6,478 bases of DNA from an uncultured Lachnospiraceae bacterium (lineage in GTDB: Bacteria; Bacillota; Clostridia; Lachnospirales; Lachnospiraceae): contig CAUCOL010000109.1 in assembly GCA_958444395.1 (NCBI GenBank), positions 1-6,478 on the forward strand, written 5' to 3'. Positions 5,520 through 6,478 of the stretch are shown piece after piece; position 1 is the stretch's first letter, and every line of letters starts with the position of its first letter. The translations under genes and the position numbers were made by a program. The notes under the pieces were generated by a model, which did not search any database, was not told the origin of the DNA, and saw nothing but the letters and a program-made list of their open reading frames with translations.

Positions 5520-6478
5520 ATGCTGTTTCATTCCAAAGCACCATCCACAATCAATCTTCCGCGTAAAATCGCGTCCACCTATTCTGTTCAGGAGTGCCTG
5601 CGGCTGGACGCATTCAGTACAGTCCTTCTTCTGACACATACCAAAAGCGGTGAAAAAAAGATTCTTAAGAAAATCCCTTCCCGTTTCTTTTCCAGAAAAA
5701 GAAGCCAGGTCTTGTCCCATTTGTCGGACACATATCTTCTTCTGCCCGAAAAGATTCTGCACATTGGCTCCTGTTATTACCTTTTTTATCCTTTTCTTCC
5801 TACCTTTTCCACCTTTCTGCGATTGCATCCTATGACTCTGCAGCAGCTTCTGTCTCTTGGAATCGACCTGACGCATGCAGCAGAAGAACTGATGCGTGCC
5901 GGTATATATTCTGCCGATATTCATCCCCAGAATATTTATTTCCGAAAGGATCATTTCTGTCTGGGCGATCTGAATTATTCAGACCGGTGTGATGCTTATT
6001 CTGATTCCTGCCATGCTCCCGAAAAGATCCCCTATGCCAAACGGACAGCCAAACAGTTCGATCAACTGCTGCAGTACACGATCTGTCAGCTGCTGCTGCA
6101 GCTTCTGCAACAGGTTCCGGATATGCAAAACGATACGATCCGCCAGACACTTTCTACCGGCTGCCGGCTGCATCCGGAGCAGCGTTTTTCCTCTCTGATA
6201 AAACTGCGGGATTCCCTGCTTCTCCTGCAAGGCTTTACCGAAGTTGCGCAGAACCCATCTACACTCCGCTATGAGCATATACGCAGTTCACTTTTTCAGC
6301 AAAAGACCCACAAACAGCTCTCAGAGAATTCGATCAAGCCATTTCTGATCGTGTGGTCTGCATTGATCTGCGTAGGATTTATTGGTCTGATCCTATTCTA
6401 CCGTTCCCTTCATACATCGAACATACCGGTTGCGGACTCTGCCCCTCAGATTCAGAGTACTCTGTGTACGACCTCACC
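5520..6478 (+). CDS. Membrane protein-kinase-like protein, divergent (possible pseudokinase), 3' end outside window
   Basis: The frame from ATG 5520 stays open for 319 codons to the window edge. The order of motifs matches a Hanks-type Ser/Thr kinase fold: an N-lobe with I-L-K-K-I at 48-52 (K50 or K51 in the VAIK position), a hinge-like Y-Y-L-F-Y-P (86-91), a catalytic-loop equivalent A-D-I-H-P-Q-N-I (132-139), a DFG equivalent D-L-N (150-152), an exact A-P-E (166-168), a helix-F Asp (D181) and H-P-E-Q-R-F-S-S-L (218-226), the usual C-lobe Arg motif. A single membrane helix spans about 275-293, placing the kinase-like domain in the cytoplasm and the unseen C-terminus outside, as in PrkC/PknB-type kinases. 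Oddities: no Gly-rich loop, HRD replaced by S-A-D, DFG by D-L-N, and the expected helix-C Glu appears to be Arg61. The catalytic Asp133, Asn138 and metal Asp150 remain, so weak activity cannot be excluded. It is probably co-transcribed with the secreted protein 52 bp upstream. Confidence 0.85.
   Translation, partial: MLFHSKAPSTINLPRKIASTYSVQECLRLDAFSTVLLLTHTKSGEKKILKKIPSRFFSRKRSQVLSHLSDTYLLLPEKILHIGSCYYLFYPFLPTFSTFLRLHPMTLQQLLSLGIDLTHAAEELMRAGIYSADIHPQNIYFRKDHFCLGDLNYSDRCDAYSDSCHAPEKIPYAKRTAKQFDQLLQYTICQLLLQLLQQVPDMQNDTIRQTLSTGCRLHPEQRFSSLIKLRDSLLLLQGFTEVAQNPSTLRYEHIRSSLFQQKTHKQLSENSIKPFLIVWSALICVGFIGLILFYRSLHTSNIPVADSAPQIQSTLCTTS

Noticed and set aside
5514..5954. Minus-strand open frame of 146 codons opposite the kinase-like gene
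   Set aside because: It is antisense to a frame with an excellent RBS and clear kinase motifs, its product looks low-complexity and Lys/Gln-rich with no recognisable domain, and it is a shadow of that gene.
6064..6110. CTG/CAG-rich tract resembling a trinucleotide repeat
   Set aside because: It is an irregular mixture encoding a Leu/Gln helix in the kinase C-lobe, not a tandem repeat.
5830..6278. Two further overlapping minus-strand open frames opposite the kinase-like gene
   Set aside because: They overlap each other and the sense gene; their Ala- and Gln-rich stretches come from the complement of CTG/CAG-rich leucine/glutamine codons.
1..6478. Search for CRISPR arrays, tRNA/rRNA genes, insertion sequences, attachment sites and riboswitches
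   Set aside because: No regularly spaced repeats, transposase motifs, terminal inverted repeats, cloverleaf or known riboswitch core could be seen by eye on either strand.

Overview
The window reads as a chromosomal segment of a low-to-moderate GC Gram-positive bacterium, most likely a Clostridia/Lachnospiraceae-type gut anaerobe. This rests on strong AGGAGG-like ribosome binding sites, a sigma-A-type promoter, T-tract terminators, the trmN6-rsmI gene pair usual in Firmicutes, and a small conserved protein of a kind I associate with Lachnospiraceae. The species cannot be read from the sequence.

Layout: (1) 1-1210 is a housekeeping translation block. The 3' end of a tRNA1(Val) A37 N6-methyltransferase gene (trmN6) is followed by a complete 16S rRNA 2'-O-methyltransferase gene (rsmI), which ends at an intrinsic terminator. 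(2) 1176-1547 on the minus strand is a small Cys-rich protein of unknown function, convergent with rsmI; its last codons lie inside the rsmI terminator. (3) 1548-1682 is a divergent intergenic region with a good promoter for the next gene and an imperfect inverted repeat. (4) 1683-4205 is a large membrane-anchored extracytoplasmic protein of 840 aa, with a beta-rich, propeller-like middle and a C-terminal C39-peptidase-like domain that appears to have lost its catalytic histidine. (5) 4206-4417 is non-coding and contains a strong 13-bp-stem terminator. (6) 4418-6478 looks like one transcription unit. It holds a secreted protein (signal peptide, PPC-like beta-sandwich, very basic linker, Big_2-like Ig domain) and, 52 bp downstream with an excellent RBS, a membrane protein-kinase-like protein that stays open to the window edge and has divergent catalytic motifs.

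The first block is routine RNA modification. The second half looks like an envelope or signalling module: a membrane-tethered pseudopeptidase/propeller protein, a secreted polycationic adhesin-like or wall-binding protein, and a membrane (pseudo)kinase. That these act together is inferred from adjacency, shared strand and shared envelope location. No experimental function is known to me for the last three genes.
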